20,765 nucleotides of DNA from Roseiflexaceae bacterium UBA965 (GCA_002292925.1 DBCF01000297.1:1-20765); one strand, 5' to 3'; positions 8,546-16,626 are shown, numbered from the stretch's first letter. Numbers and translations: made by a program. Notes: generated by a model from the sequence alone, not told the origin.

Positions 8546-10441
8546 ATGGCGCATCCCTTCAAAATTGCATCTTTGCGGCAATTACGGGTTATCACGATTA
8601 TCGTTGTCTATATCATTGCATTGTGCGGATGCGTGTGGGCAATGCGCTATGTCATTCAGGCACCAACCCAACACCAGTTATATGCTAGCGATATTGCGGC
8701 TGATGGCGGCAAAACCATCCGTGATCTTGAAAAAAGTGCTAGCGGGCAACGCTTTCGTTGGCTGAGCGATAACGTTACGTTGACTATTGCACAACCCACT
8801 AATACGGGAATATTGACGCTTCATTACTGGGTGGCGCCAAACCGGGTGGCCAACGCATTGCACATCAACGCTACCCAAATCGCCCTACCCCCTACTGCAC
8901 CACTACAACAACGCCGAATCGCCATGTTGGTGTCGCATAAAACATACGTGCCACAGACAACGATTGGCATGCAGTTTATGGCACAGCCCAAAGAGCCGAT
9001 TGCATGGGCATTTACCAGTGCCAACTGGCAGGACCTGACCCCTACGCCACATCCAACCATCGTTGGGGTAATAGTGCTGGTGTGGGTACTGAGTGCGTTG
9101 TCCATGCAACAAATCCTCCGCCGGCACTGGGTAAGTATTACGAGTGCGAGTATCGGCGTGCTTATACTCGTGATTACCCAATCGGTAATCGCCAACAGCA
9201 TTGCAGAGCTCATCCAGCATCCCCAATTTGTCCGTAATGGGGGTGTCATTGGGGTTGGGTGGGTGTTGTGGTATCTGATTCACCCACGCCTCGTTACTTT
9301 TTTTGACCGTGCAAACCCAACACAACGCATGATGATGGCCGGGTATGTGGTACTAACCATGTTACCCCCAATTGGGATGTTATTTAATCCAGAGCCTGCG
9401 CGTATAGCCGTACAAGAGCAACGCCAGCGCCAAGAATGCCCGGCGACGTGGGAAGGGGATCGATGGGATGTTGGTCACAATTTTGCCATCCTCGCCCAAT
9501 GTGTTACGGACAATATTGGCTGGCGTAGCGTGATGATTCGTAGCAAAAACGAGCTTGATTACCGGTTATTTGGGGTGTCGAGTCGCGTTTATTTTGGTAG
9601 CAATGATTTTTATTTTTTGCGACGCTGGGGTGACGAACGCTTTCCTGCGCTCCAAACCATCTTACAAGACCCAGACCAGCACCAACAATTACGCCAAGCG
9701 ATTACGGCAATGCATGCTGCCTATGCCGCCAATAATATACATATGATTTTGGTGATAGCACCGAGCAAAGATAGCATTTACCCAGAAAATCTGCCGTGGT
9801 ATGCACCGCGCTATGATGCACAGATGGTAGTGGACCTCGAAGCCGAGCTGCGTGCCGAAGGGCTTGATGTCATCCCGGTAACGACGCTCTTGCAACAGCA
9901 CAAACAATCAGTGCCATTGCTCTACCATCAACGGGACTTTCACTGGAATGATTTAGCGGCTTATTATGTGGCCCAAGAAATCGTTGCACGAATTGCCAAT
10001 AACGAACAGCGCACCACTCCATGGGCACCTACGACCCCGACCTATCATGCCATATGGAAGTATGCCACTGATCAAAACTTTGCGGCGCTGCTCCTCGATC
10101 GTGATCGCTCCCCTCAAAGCTACGGCATTGATGCGCGGCGCCCTGGCCAGGCTACGTGGACTGATGAATCATATGCAAATCAAGATTTTGTGGTGTGGCG
10201 GGCTCCAGCTGCACTACCACAACCGGCATTACCCAACCTCGCGATTATGGGGGATAGTTTTAGTGCGTACTTCCGCAATATTGGCATTGAATGGTACTTT
10301 GATACGATTGTAGCAACTACCGGTGCCGGAGCAACTTCCGCGATTTTGCCGATGCTACAACAACAGCACGTCAAATATGTGGTGGTGCAATTACGCGATG
10401 TGAGTTTGCCGTTTTTGCTGACCCAACAACGGGAGCAATAA
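8546..10441 (+). CDS. Membrane-tethered AlgX/AlgJ-like SGNH acyltransferase, copy B
   Basis: A 631-residue paralog of copy A with the same plan: one N-terminal membrane segment (about 11-33), an outside beta-rich region, four hydrophobic segments (about 171-280) and an SGNH domain. Catalytic candidates are D464 and H466 in YHQRDFHWND and S571 in MGDSFS. Blocks such as FGVSSR-YFG, VIAPSK, YPENLPW, APRYD, WNDLAAYYVAQ and DQ-FAALL are shared with copy A, while the beta-rich region and the last 60 residues diverge more. An in-frame ATG at 8519 lies inside the inverted repeat; ATG 8546 has AGAGG (8535-8539) at 6 nt and was chosen. Both copies keep all catalytic motifs, so both are probably active, perhaps on different acceptors or positions. 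Confidence 0.85.
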   Translation: MAHPFKIASLRQLRVITIIVVYIIALCGCVWAMRYVIQAPTQHQLYASDIAADGGKTIRDLEKSASGQRFRWLSDNVTLTIAQPTNTGILTLHYWVAPNRVANALHINATQIALPPTAPLQQRRIAMLVSHKTYVPQTTIGMQFMAQPKEPIAWAFTSANWQDLTPTPHPTIVGVIVLVWVLSALSMQQILRRHWVSITSASIGVLILVITQSVIANSIAELIQHPQFVRNGGVIGVGWVLWYLIHPRLVTFFDRANPTQRMMMAGYVVLTMLPPIGMLFNPEPARIAVQEQRQRQECPATWEGDRWDVGHNFAILAQCVTDNIGWRSVMIRSKNELDYRLFGVSSRVYFGSNDFYFLRRWGDERFPALQTILQDPDQHQQLRQAITAMHAAYAANNIHMILVIAPSKDSIYPENLPWYAPRYDAQMVVDLEAELRAEGLDVIPVTTLLQQHKQSVPLLYHQRDFHWNDLAAYYVAQEIVARIANNEQRTTPWAPTTPTYHAIWKYATDQNFAALLLDRDRSPQSYGIDARRPGQATWTDESYANQDFVVWRAPAALPQPALPNLAIMGDSFSAYFRNIGIEWYFDTIVATTGAGATSAILPMLQQQHVKYVVVQLRDVSLPFLLTQQREQ

Positions 10442-10451
10442 TCGACAAAGG

Positions 10452-10496
10452 GAAAATCAAAAAGTCATCACGGCACCAATGTGCAATGATGACTTT
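10452..10496 (-). terminator. Rho-independent terminator of tRNA-Thr
   Basis: On the minus strand a hairpin with 10-bp arms (10487-10496 with 10461-10470) and an inner GCAC/GTGC stem is followed by TTTTTGATTTT. It lies directly downstream of the tRNA. It may also slow plus-strand transcription leaving copy B, although the T-run on that side is poor. Confidence 0.75.
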
Positions 10497-10502
10497 GATA
10501 AA

Positions 10503-10578
10503 TGGAGCCGACAACGAGACTCGAACTCGTGACCTGCTGTTTACAAGACAGCTGCTCTACCAACTGAGCTACGTCGGC
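10503..10578 (-). tRNA. tRNA-Thr, anticodon UGU
   Basis: Folded by hand from the minus strand: acceptor stem GCCGACG/TGTCGGC (7 bp, one G-T), D arm GCTC/GAGC, anticodon stem GCTGT/ACAGC with loop CTTGTAA (anticodon TGT), T arm ACGAG-TTCGAGT-CTCGT. The 76-nt gene ends with an encoded CCA after discriminator T. Every standard arm closes, so this should be functional and read ACA and related Thr codons. Confidence 0.97.
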
Positions 10579-10588
10579 ACCGGATAGA

Positions 10589-10617
10589 ATGATACCATGT
10601 ACGCTTCTGCACGTCAA
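10589..10617 (-). promoter_or_regulatory. Promoter of tRNA-Thr
   Basis: On the minus strand TTGACG (10612-10617) and TATCAT (10589-10594) are separated by exactly 17 nt. The -10 box ends only 10 nt before the mature tRNA, so the 5' leader should be just a few nucleotides. Confidence 0.8.
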
Positions 10618-10668
10618 CCATGTTATGATGCAATAGTCACATGTAGGTGAGGGATAGAGGATAATTCC

Positions 10669-11634
10669 ATGCAAGATGTACTTGTGCAACTCGATTCAAG
10701 TTTTGACCAACGACCGGTATATATCCTCGTTGCATGGTTACGGCATCGTGATGCCCAAGTCACTATCGGCGAGCCACTTGCCATCATCCAAGACGGCGAC
10801 ACGCGCAAAGTCATATCTGCACCATGTAGTGGCCGAATTGTCGCCATCTATGCAGATCCAGGGGCTCCGTTATTACCGCGCAGTATGATTGCCTTGATAC
10901 GCCCGGGATTGCCACTTGCCATGCCAGCGAGTAGTGTCAATAACATCCTCATCGCCGTAGCCTTGATTGCGGTGATTGTCGTCATCGTACCTATGTTGAA
11001 TGGCGTTACAGATTCCACTGCAACCGCCATGCTTCCCACCCCAACCACGACGACTTCGGCAACAAGTTGGTGGCCGTTTGGTGACACGCCACAACCTAGT
11101 AGCATTGCGGTACCAGCAACTGCAACACCGGGAACAGACGAAAATCCGGCACAAGTCACTCCACCAGACGCCAATCCTCCCGTTGTGCCCGAAATAACAC
11201 CAGCTACCGAAGCCACGCCAGCAACCGAAGTGCCACCCGCACCACCACAAACCGAACCATTAATCAAACGCATCAGTAATTTAATCAACGAAATGATTTA
11301 TTTGACGAATGAAATCCGCCCGTGGATACAGACTAACCAACTCTTAAACCCCCAAATCTATGAACAAATGATTCGCCCTCGTATATCTCGTAATCAAGAA
11401 ATCATAGACCTGCTACGTACGATTGCCAACGAAAACAGCATAAATCCAGCACTGACACCAATGGAACAACAGTTGCTTATCCAACTTGATGAATTTATCG
11501 CTCCATGCGCAAAAATGTATGAAGAAGCACAACTCGCAAGTGAAAGCAATACTATTGTTCCCGACCTCAATGAACAATATGGTCAATGTAACAATGGCTC
11601 GAGTAATTTGGTGCAATATCTAAGCAGTCCATAG
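10669..11634 (+). CDS. Unrecognised single-pass membrane protein with lipoyl-like N-terminus
   Basis: A 321-residue protein I cannot assign to a named family. Residues about 25-78 resemble a biotinyl/lipoyl half-barrel (ISAPCSGRIVAIYADPGAPL), but no lysine sits where the modified Lys is expected; by alignment to the AP turn that place holds Asp in QDGD. A hydrophobic segment at about 91-111 follows, then a Thr/Pro/Ala-rich spacer (about 113-190) and a helical C-terminal region (about 190-300) rich in Asn, Ile and Glu with two Cys. The likely topology is a cytoplasmic N-terminus and an exported C-terminus. AGAGG at 10656-10660 lies 8 nt before the ATG. It stands alone between the divergent tRNA and the convergent protease remnant. 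The fold and topology are inference. Confidence 0.8.
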   Translation: MQDVLVQLDSSFDQRPVYILVAWLRHRDAQVTIGEPLAIIQDGDTRKVISAPCSGRIVAIYADPGAPLLPRSMIALIRPGLPLAMPASSVNNILIAVALIAVIVVIVPMLNGVTDSTATAMLPTPTTTTSATSWWPFGDTPQPSSIAVPATATPGTDENPAQVTPPDANPPVVPEITPATEATPATEVPPAPPQTEPLIKRISNLINEMIYLTNEIRPWIQTNQLLNPQIYEQMIRPRISRNQEIIDLLRTIANENSINPALTPMEQQLLIQLDEFIAPCAKMYEEAQLASESNTIVPDLNEQYGQCNNGSSNLVQYLSSP

Positions 11635-11667
11635 ACAACCACGACACTACACGATGGCAGCTCAACC

Positions 11668-12356
11668 TTAGGGGACAACCACCGCCGTCGGTACCGATAC
11701 GGCATTCAGTGTATTACTGAGTGCCACATTATCGATGGTGACTTCACTTCCTTGTGAAGCGTCAGTGACCACGCCGTTGATTTGCGTCACACCCAAATCA
11801 GGGTGTGGGGTAATGCCAGTATCAAGCACGGCGGCCACGGCACCCATGCCATGCGCACCCTGATCCCAGGCGCCGGGCGCATCGATACCGGCGTAGGTTT
11901 TGCCGTTTACAGGGGTTGTTGGTGAAAAATAGTGCCACTGGTTGGGGTATTCGGGGTCATTGGGACGGCATTGGTCTGCACGATGACATCGGGTTCGACC
12001 AATGCCACACCAGGGAGTTGGAGCCAAGTAGTTTGGAGCACGGTGATTTCGCTCCGACTCAGCAATTGCGGTGCCTTGAGCACGTACATACTATAGTCGA
12101 GCGTGCGTTTGTAGCGTGCCCCAGGCAAGCCATTGCGTAGCGCACCATCGCTAAATTAGCGCCAATAGGTGGTATCGGTAGCAGTACGGATGGTGAGGGC
12201 TTGGAGCGTGATTACGAGTTGATCGGTATACGGCGCATTCGCCAATTCGGTATATAGCGGAGGAGGCGCAGCCAACAAAGGGGCTGGAACATAGAGCATC
12301 AGGCACACGCCCCACACGAGGAAAAAATTCCTCAATAATCGTACGGTGCGGTGCAT
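11668..12356 (-). pseudogene. Decayed second copy of the S8 protease, internally deleted
   Basis: The minus strand keeps a ribosome-site-like AAAGG 7 nt before ATG 12356, a signal peptide and the start of an I9-type propeptide (PYTDQLVITLQ; compare PYTDQMVVTLK in the intact gene). At 12156-12158 the codon matching Gln CAA in the intact copy is TAA. The frame continues in register through ARYKRTLDY and VEPDVIVQT, then loses one base near 11958-11963 and shifts. It resumes as DPEYPNQWHYFSPTTPV and AVLDTGITPHPDLG, which holds the catalytic Asp. After GVVT it jumps directly to SQGSEVTIDNV, matching the last 40 residues of the intact protein (GSEVTIDNVTISSTLTAV). His, Asn and Ser active-site segments and all linker and binding domains are gone. 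It cannot encode a protease. Confidence 0.92.
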
Positions 12357-12411
12357 ATGCGAGCCTTTGTATTAAATGAGCAAAAAATCAATTGCCTGTC
12401 AACAACAAAAA

Positions 12412-12450
12412 CGCTGGGAGGAGTGTACTATTGCCACACTCCTCCCAGCG
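12412..12450 (-). terminator. Strong rho-independent terminator after the S8 protease gene
   Basis: A perfect 15-bp GC-rich stem (12412-12426 with 12436-12450) and 9-nt loop are followed on the minus strand by TTTTTGTTGTT. It lies 14 nt past the protease stop and separates the protease from the pseudogene. Confidence 0.93.
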
Positions 12451-12463
12451 CAACACACCTCGG

Positions 12464-15400
12464 TTACTTATGCAATACAGTCGCATCCATTGCGGTTTTG
12501 ACGGGGGTCAATACCACGCGGGATACATTGACGGCAGTCAGTGTGCTACTAATGGTGACGTTGTCAATCGTGACTTCGCTCCCCATCGATGAATCTGTGG
12601 TCAAGAAGATGCTAATGGGTACCCGTCGCCCGGCATAGGCCGAGATATCGACACTGGCACGCCCTGGCCGGATACCCTTACAAATATCCATGCCACCAAG
12701 TCGCGTATCATCGACTTCAATGTTCAAGACATCATAGAAACTGGCACAGCCTTCGACTGAATTCACACTGACATCAAACAGCAGTCGCTTGGCATCGGCA
12801 GGCAACGTCACATACTGCGTAATGCGGTCACTCGTAAGGTTGCGGGCAGGGTTCACACCACCCAATTTGGCGACACCATTGGCGATGAATTGACCGGCCT
12901 GTTGACCATTATTGCGGGAATCTTCGTTCCAGCTCCCATCGGCACCATTGGCAAAGTCAGCGTTGAGCAACGTGGTATTGCTGATGGTGGGCCCAAATTT
13001 GACGGTATCAATAATCCATGAGCTCGGCTTGAAGCTATCGTTGGACAATTCAAACCGGATTGTCACCGGTTGACCAGCCCACGCGCTCAAATCGATGACT
13101 TGTTGATTGTAGAGGGTGAGTGGGGACCACTTGCTCCGGTTACACATCCCCCATTGTTTGACGAGCGTGTCGTTGACGTAGATCCGCGAATAATCACTAG
13201 TGCAGGTCGGTTCGCCTGAATAGAAACCGCTATGTAAGTACAGCGAGGTCTTGTCGCTGGGCACGGTGACCGTCTGTTCGATGGTATCGACGCCGCTAGT
13301 AATCCCACCCAACCATGCCACATAGGTGCCCGTCCAGGCTGCGAAATTCGACCACGAGCCGATAATCGGGATGTTCAACGAAGAATTCTCTGTCCAACCC
13401 GTTTTGTAGTCTTCAAAGTTGCCATTGACCACTCCCATACCGGTAAACGTCGGACTTGGCGTCACCGTCAACGATGGGGTCACCGTCAGTGATGGCGTCA
13501 TCGTTGGGGTCAGCGTACGGGTACTCGTCAATGTGCGCGTATTGGACGGCGTCACCGTATTGGTGGCTGTCGCCGACGACGTCGCCGTGCGTGAACTCGT
13601 CAGCGTCGCCGATGGCGTCAATGTTTGGGTATTAATCAGGTTTGAGCCGTTGGGCGCTTGTTTGTTGTAAATCAGTTGGACTTCATTGGTGCCGACATTC
13701 CCCGCAGCGACCCACAATTCGTCGAGATCGAATGAACTATATGCACTACCTACCAGCCCAATTTGTAATTTGGCGGGCAAAAATGTTTTGCTGACGCCAC
13801 TTACGCTGCCGGACAATTGCCCATCGACATAGTTTTCGATGAGGCCATTGCTCGGAGTAATCACACACGCCAAATGGTGCCAGTCGCCATCATTGACATC
13901 GATACCGCCGGTGGCAACTGCACTATTGATGGCACATGCGAGTTTGCCGGTATTAATTGTCATTGTAAATTGATTTAGGTTATTCCTAATGCCAATGCTC
14001 TGCATAATGTTGACATTACTATCGGTCGTACGCACCCACATACTCACCAACGTGTTGGAGGGGAGGCGGGGCAACAAAAACGCCACCGAAGTCAACGCAT
14101 TGGAACGGTCTGCATCCAAATGGACGGCTTTGTTTTGCACACCATCAGCGACTTCATCAACACACACAGTCGTGCTCGTCATACACCGCATGGCGGTATT
14201 CAAGCGCCAACGTGCTGATTGGAACGTGGTTACGTCGTCAAATGTCTGCTTAAATATCTGCGTATTATTGAGCAGTGGCGTAGCAGTACGGGTATTACTC
14301 GCAGTACGGGTATTACTCGCAGTGCGTGTAGATGAAGCGGTCCGAGTTGATGGCAACGTACGAGTACTAATCTGAGAACGTGTGGGGCTGGTTGTCTTGG
14401 TTGAAGTAATACTACGGGTCGCCGTGGCAGTTGCCGACATCGTCGCAATCGGCGTGCTGCTTGGCGTCAGCGTAATACTTGGCGTCAGCGTAATACTTGG
14501 TGTCAGCGTAATGCTTGGCGTCAGCGTGATTGTCGCTGTGGGTGCCACTGCCGAAATAGCTTGGACAGACTTGGACGCATTCACAATGCCGACGCCACAT
14601 GTGGTAGTCGCACAGGCATTGGCACTAGAATCACTCGGAAATGCGGTGAGGTTACTCGCCCCAGTTAAATATTGACGAATCGTCGCCACTGACGCATTGG
14701 GCAATAACCCATATAGCAATGCAGCCACACCAGCCACATGGGGGGAGGCCATACTTGTGCCTTGCATATTACCGTAGTTTGGGGTGGCAGTATCGATGGT
14801 GGTGGTCCCGTTAAACCACGTCGAACGCACGCGACCACTTGCCAAATTGCCGCCAACAACGGCATCACCACCCGGGGCGGCAATATCGACCACACCACCA
14901 TAGTTACTATAGTATGAGCGTTTGCCCGTCGCTCCTACGGCTGCCACCGTCACTGCACCAACACAATTGGCTGGGGTAAATTGTTCAGCGGGCATATTGC
15001 TATTGCCAGCCGCCACTACCACGATCGTACCGGCATTGGTCGCTGCGGTAATCGCATTAGCATAATAGCTGGGACACGTTGCCGAACCACCGCCAAGACT
15101 AAGATTAATCACATTAGCTTTGACTGCAACCAACGGAACGCCTGTCACAGGCAACCGGGCAGCCCACCTGATGGCATCGACGATATCACTACTATAGCCG
15201 CCGCCTTTTCCCAATACCCGCCCAATCAACAACCGTGCATCGCCAGCGATACCAGCCACACCCATACCATTGTTAGTAACCGCCGCAATGGTACCAGCCA
15301 CGTGCGTACCATGCCACGAACTCGAGCTGCCATTATAATAATCGCCCTCGTCACGGGCATTGCTGTCACGGGTATTGCCATCACCACCCATGGTGGCGTC

Positions 15401-16030
15401 ATTGACAAAATCATATTGTCCGGCAATTTTGTTGCCGGTCACCATCCCACCAACTTGGGATAATCCCAAATCAGGATGGGGCGTAATCCCCGTATCTAAT
15501 ACGGCAACTACAGCACCATTACCCGTCGCACCTTGGTTCCAGGCACCAATCGCATCGACGCCATAATAGGTGGTACCACCAACTGGCGTTGCTGGCGAAA
15601 AGTAGTGCCACTGGCTGGGATATTCAGGGTCATTAGGTACCGCCGTGATTTGGACGATGACGTCTGGTTCAACGCTCACCACGTCAGCAATACTCAGCCA
15701 TGCGGTTTGCAATTGGGCAATTTCGGCAAGACTGACAAACCGTTCCACTTTAAGCACGTGCTGCGTCTCACTTATGGGGCGTTTATAACTGGCACGAGCC
15801 AAACCACTGCGTTGCGCGGTATCACCAAATTGGCGCCAAAACAAAGTATCAACCGCTGAGCGGGTCACCGAGCTTTTGAGGGTTACTACCATTTGATCGG
15901 TATAGGGGGTCGTATCAGTTACGGCACTGATATCACTTTCTTGAGCAGACACAAATGTTGGTACCAGCAATGCCAGCAACAACACCCATGTCATCACTGT
16001 TTTCAGTTGTATCCGTACGCGTAGTGCCAT
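12464..16030 (-). CDS. Secreted multidomain S8 (subtilisin-like) serine protease
   Basis: A 1188-residue exported protease. Domains in order: signal peptide (about 1-30, ending near FVSAQ); I9-type inhibitor propeptide (about 40-128); S8 catalytic domain (about 140-490) with D179 in AVLDTGITPHPDL, H243 in WHGTHVAGT, oxyanion N343 in AAGNS and nucleophile S426 in GTSMASPHVAG; Thr/Ser/Pro linker (about 500-585) made of ITLTPS and TRTASN repeats; LamG/concanavalin-like domain (about 590-780); second linker (about 795-865); and two related beta-sandwich domains (about 866-1015 and 1016-1175) that look like carbohydrate- or surface-binding modules. No LPXTG or other C-terminal anchor is visible, so it is probably released or held by the binding domains. 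AAGGG lies 9 nt before the ATG. It ends in a strong terminator; a decayed copy follows on the same strand. Confidence 0.95.
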   Translation of the reverse strand: MALRVRIQLKTVMTWVLLLALLVPTFVSAQESDISAVTDTTPYTDQMVVTLKSSVTRSAVDTLFWRQFGDTAQRSGLARASYKRPISETQHVLKVERFVSLAEIAQLQTAWLSIADVVSVEPDVIVQITAVPNDPEYPSQWHYFSPATPVGGTTYYGVDAIGAWNQGATGNGAVVAVLDTGITPHPDLGLSQVGGMVTGNKIAGQYDFVNDATMGGDGNTRDSNARDEGDYYNGSSSSWHGTHVAGTIAAVTNNGMGVAGIAGDARLLIGRVLGKGGGYSSDIVDAIRWAARLPVTGVPLVAVKANVINLSLGGGSATCPSYYANAITAATNAGTIVVVAAGNSNMPAEQFTPANCVGAVTVAAVGATGKRSYYSNYGGVVDIAAPGGDAVVGGNLASGRVRSTWFNGTTTIDTATPNYGNMQGTSMASPHVAGVAALLYGLLPNASVATIRQYLTGASNLTAFPSDSSANACATTTCGVGIVNASKSVQAISAVAPTATITLTPSITLTPSITLTPSITLTPSSTPIATMSATATATRSITSTKTTSPTRSQISTRTLPSTRTASSTRTASNTRTASNTRTATPLLNNTQIFKQTFDDVTTFQSARWRLNTAMRCMTSTTVCVDEVADGVQNKAVHLDADRSNALTSVAFLLPRLPSNTLVSMWVRTTDSNVNIMQSIGIRNNLNQFTMTINTGKLACAINSAVATGGIDVNDGDWHHLACVITPSNGLIENYVDGQLSGSVSGVSKTFLPAKLQIGLVGSAYSSFDLDELWVAAGNVGTNEVQLIYNKQAPNGSNLINTQTLTPSATLTSSRTATSSATATNTVTPSNTRTLTSTRTLTPTMTPSLTVTPSLTVTPSPTFTGMGVVNGNFEDYKTGWTENSSLNIPIIGSWSNFAAWTGTYVAWLGGITSGVDTIEQTVTVPSDKTSLYLHSGFYSGEPTCTSDYSRIYVNDTLVKQWGMCNRSKWSPLTLYNQQVIDLSAWAGQPVTIRFELSNDSFKPSSWIIDTVKFGPTISNTTLLNADFANGADGSWNEDSRNNGQQAGQFIANGVAKLGGVNPARNLTSDRITQYVTLPADAKRLLFDVSVNSVEGCASFYDVLNIEVDDTRLGGMDICKGIRPGRASVDISAYAGRRVPISIFLTTDSSMGSEVTIDNVTISSTLTAVNVSRVVLTPVKTAMDATVLHK
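13440..13530. repeat. Degenerate 18-bp repeats in second protease linker
   Basis: Several imperfect copies of an 18-bp unit encode the SLTVTP-type segments of the second linker. They keep the reading frame, so copy-number change would only alter linker length. Confidence 0.6.
14286..14339. repeat. 18-bp tandem repeat encoding TRTASN
   Basis: Two exact copies (14286-14303 and 14304-14321) and one diverged copy (14322-14339) of an 18-bp unit lie in the first linker of the protease. Confidence 0.8.
14459..14530. repeat. 18-bp tandem repeat, four copies, encoding ITLTPS
   Basis: Four near-identical 18-bp units encode four ITLTPS hexapeptides (residues 501-524) just after the catalytic domain. 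The copies differ by one or two bases each, which points to recent expansion. The unit is a multiple of three, so slippage would lengthen or shorten the linker without a frameshift. Confidence 0.85.
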
Positions 16031-16128
16031 AACGATCTACCCTTCATGATGAAATACCCAAGTACAACTACTATCTTGCTAAGCCGACGTTTTGTAGTTG
16101 CTTTTTGTTCCATCAAATTCAATACCAA

Positions 16129-16626
16129 TTATGTGCGATTTTTTTGCCATAAATAGACAATCATGTCTTGTGCAAATGTAACACCATTTGCGTCATGTAT
16201 CAACCGCAACACTTGACTGCGATGGTCTACTCCATGGGTGGTCAAATGGAGCAAAATTTGCCAGCGGGGCTCTGCCATGCCTTGAACAACTGCCTGCAAA
16301 TCGTGCGCATCCCATTGCCAAACCACATGACGCAGGGTTGTGGCAGCCTGTTGAAATGATTGCATTGTCTGGGTGATTGTTGCAAAATTTAAAGGATCAA
16401 GCCAGACAATTGTATCACGGGGATGCCCTTGTAACCCATGGATCCACGCTTGATCAACGCTCATTAAATGCACCATGTGATTACGAATTGAGCCAATTGA
16501 ATACGTATTTTCCGCACAAAACGCTTCATCACCAAGTGGTTCTATGGCGTGCCACAGCTGTTGATTACTAGTGATGTGATAATCAATCATCGTACGCACA
16601 ATTTCAGTGGAGTCAAGAGTTGTCAT
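16129..16626 (-). CDS. DinB-like four-helix protein
   Basis: A 165-residue cytoplasmic protein with the size and helical pattern of the DinB/YfiT-like superfamily. Two His-containing helices fit the metal-binding positions: IRNHMVHLMSVDQAWIHGL and LHLTTHGVDHRSQVLRLIHD. Family members bind a divalent metal, and some are thiol-dependent transferases, but the substrate cannot be told here. ATG 16626 is preceded by AAAGGA at about 10 nt on the minus strand. It lies 98 nt upstream of the protease gene on the same strand with no terminator seen between, so read-through into the protease is possible. It is divergent from the GNAT gene at 16743. Confidence 0.85.
   Translation of the reverse strand: MTTLDSTEIVRTMIDYHITSNQQLWHAIEPLGDEAFCAENTYSIGSIRNHMVHLMSVDQAWIHGLQGHPRDTIVWLDPLNFATITQTMQSFQQAATTLRHVVWQWDAHDLQAVVQGMAEPRWQILLHLTTHGVDHRSQVLRLIHDANGVTFAQDMIVYLWQKNRT

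Noticed and set aside
10441..10668. Possible integration site at the tRNA gene
   Set aside because: The tRNA is complete, no 3'-end duplicate was noticed in the window and no integrase gene is present.
11635..12463. Possible insertion sequence scar around the pseudogene
   Set aside because: No transposase fragment, terminal inverted repeats or target duplication was seen. Duplication and deletion of the neighbouring gene explain all of the sequence.
13419..13670. Val-rich plus-strand open frame inside the protease
   Set aside because: It is the antisense of the repetitive TLTP linker; its repetitive composition is a by-product of the protease repeats.
14382..14675. Plus-strand frame with repeated GVSVILGVSV
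   Set aside because: It is the antisense of the ITLTPS repeats and not an independent gene or a CRISPR array; the 18-bp units have no spacers.
16061..16105. CAACTAC/GTAGTTG inverted repeat between the DinB-like and protease genes
   Set aside because: The 7-bp stem with a long loop and no T-run on the minus strand is too weak to call as a terminator.
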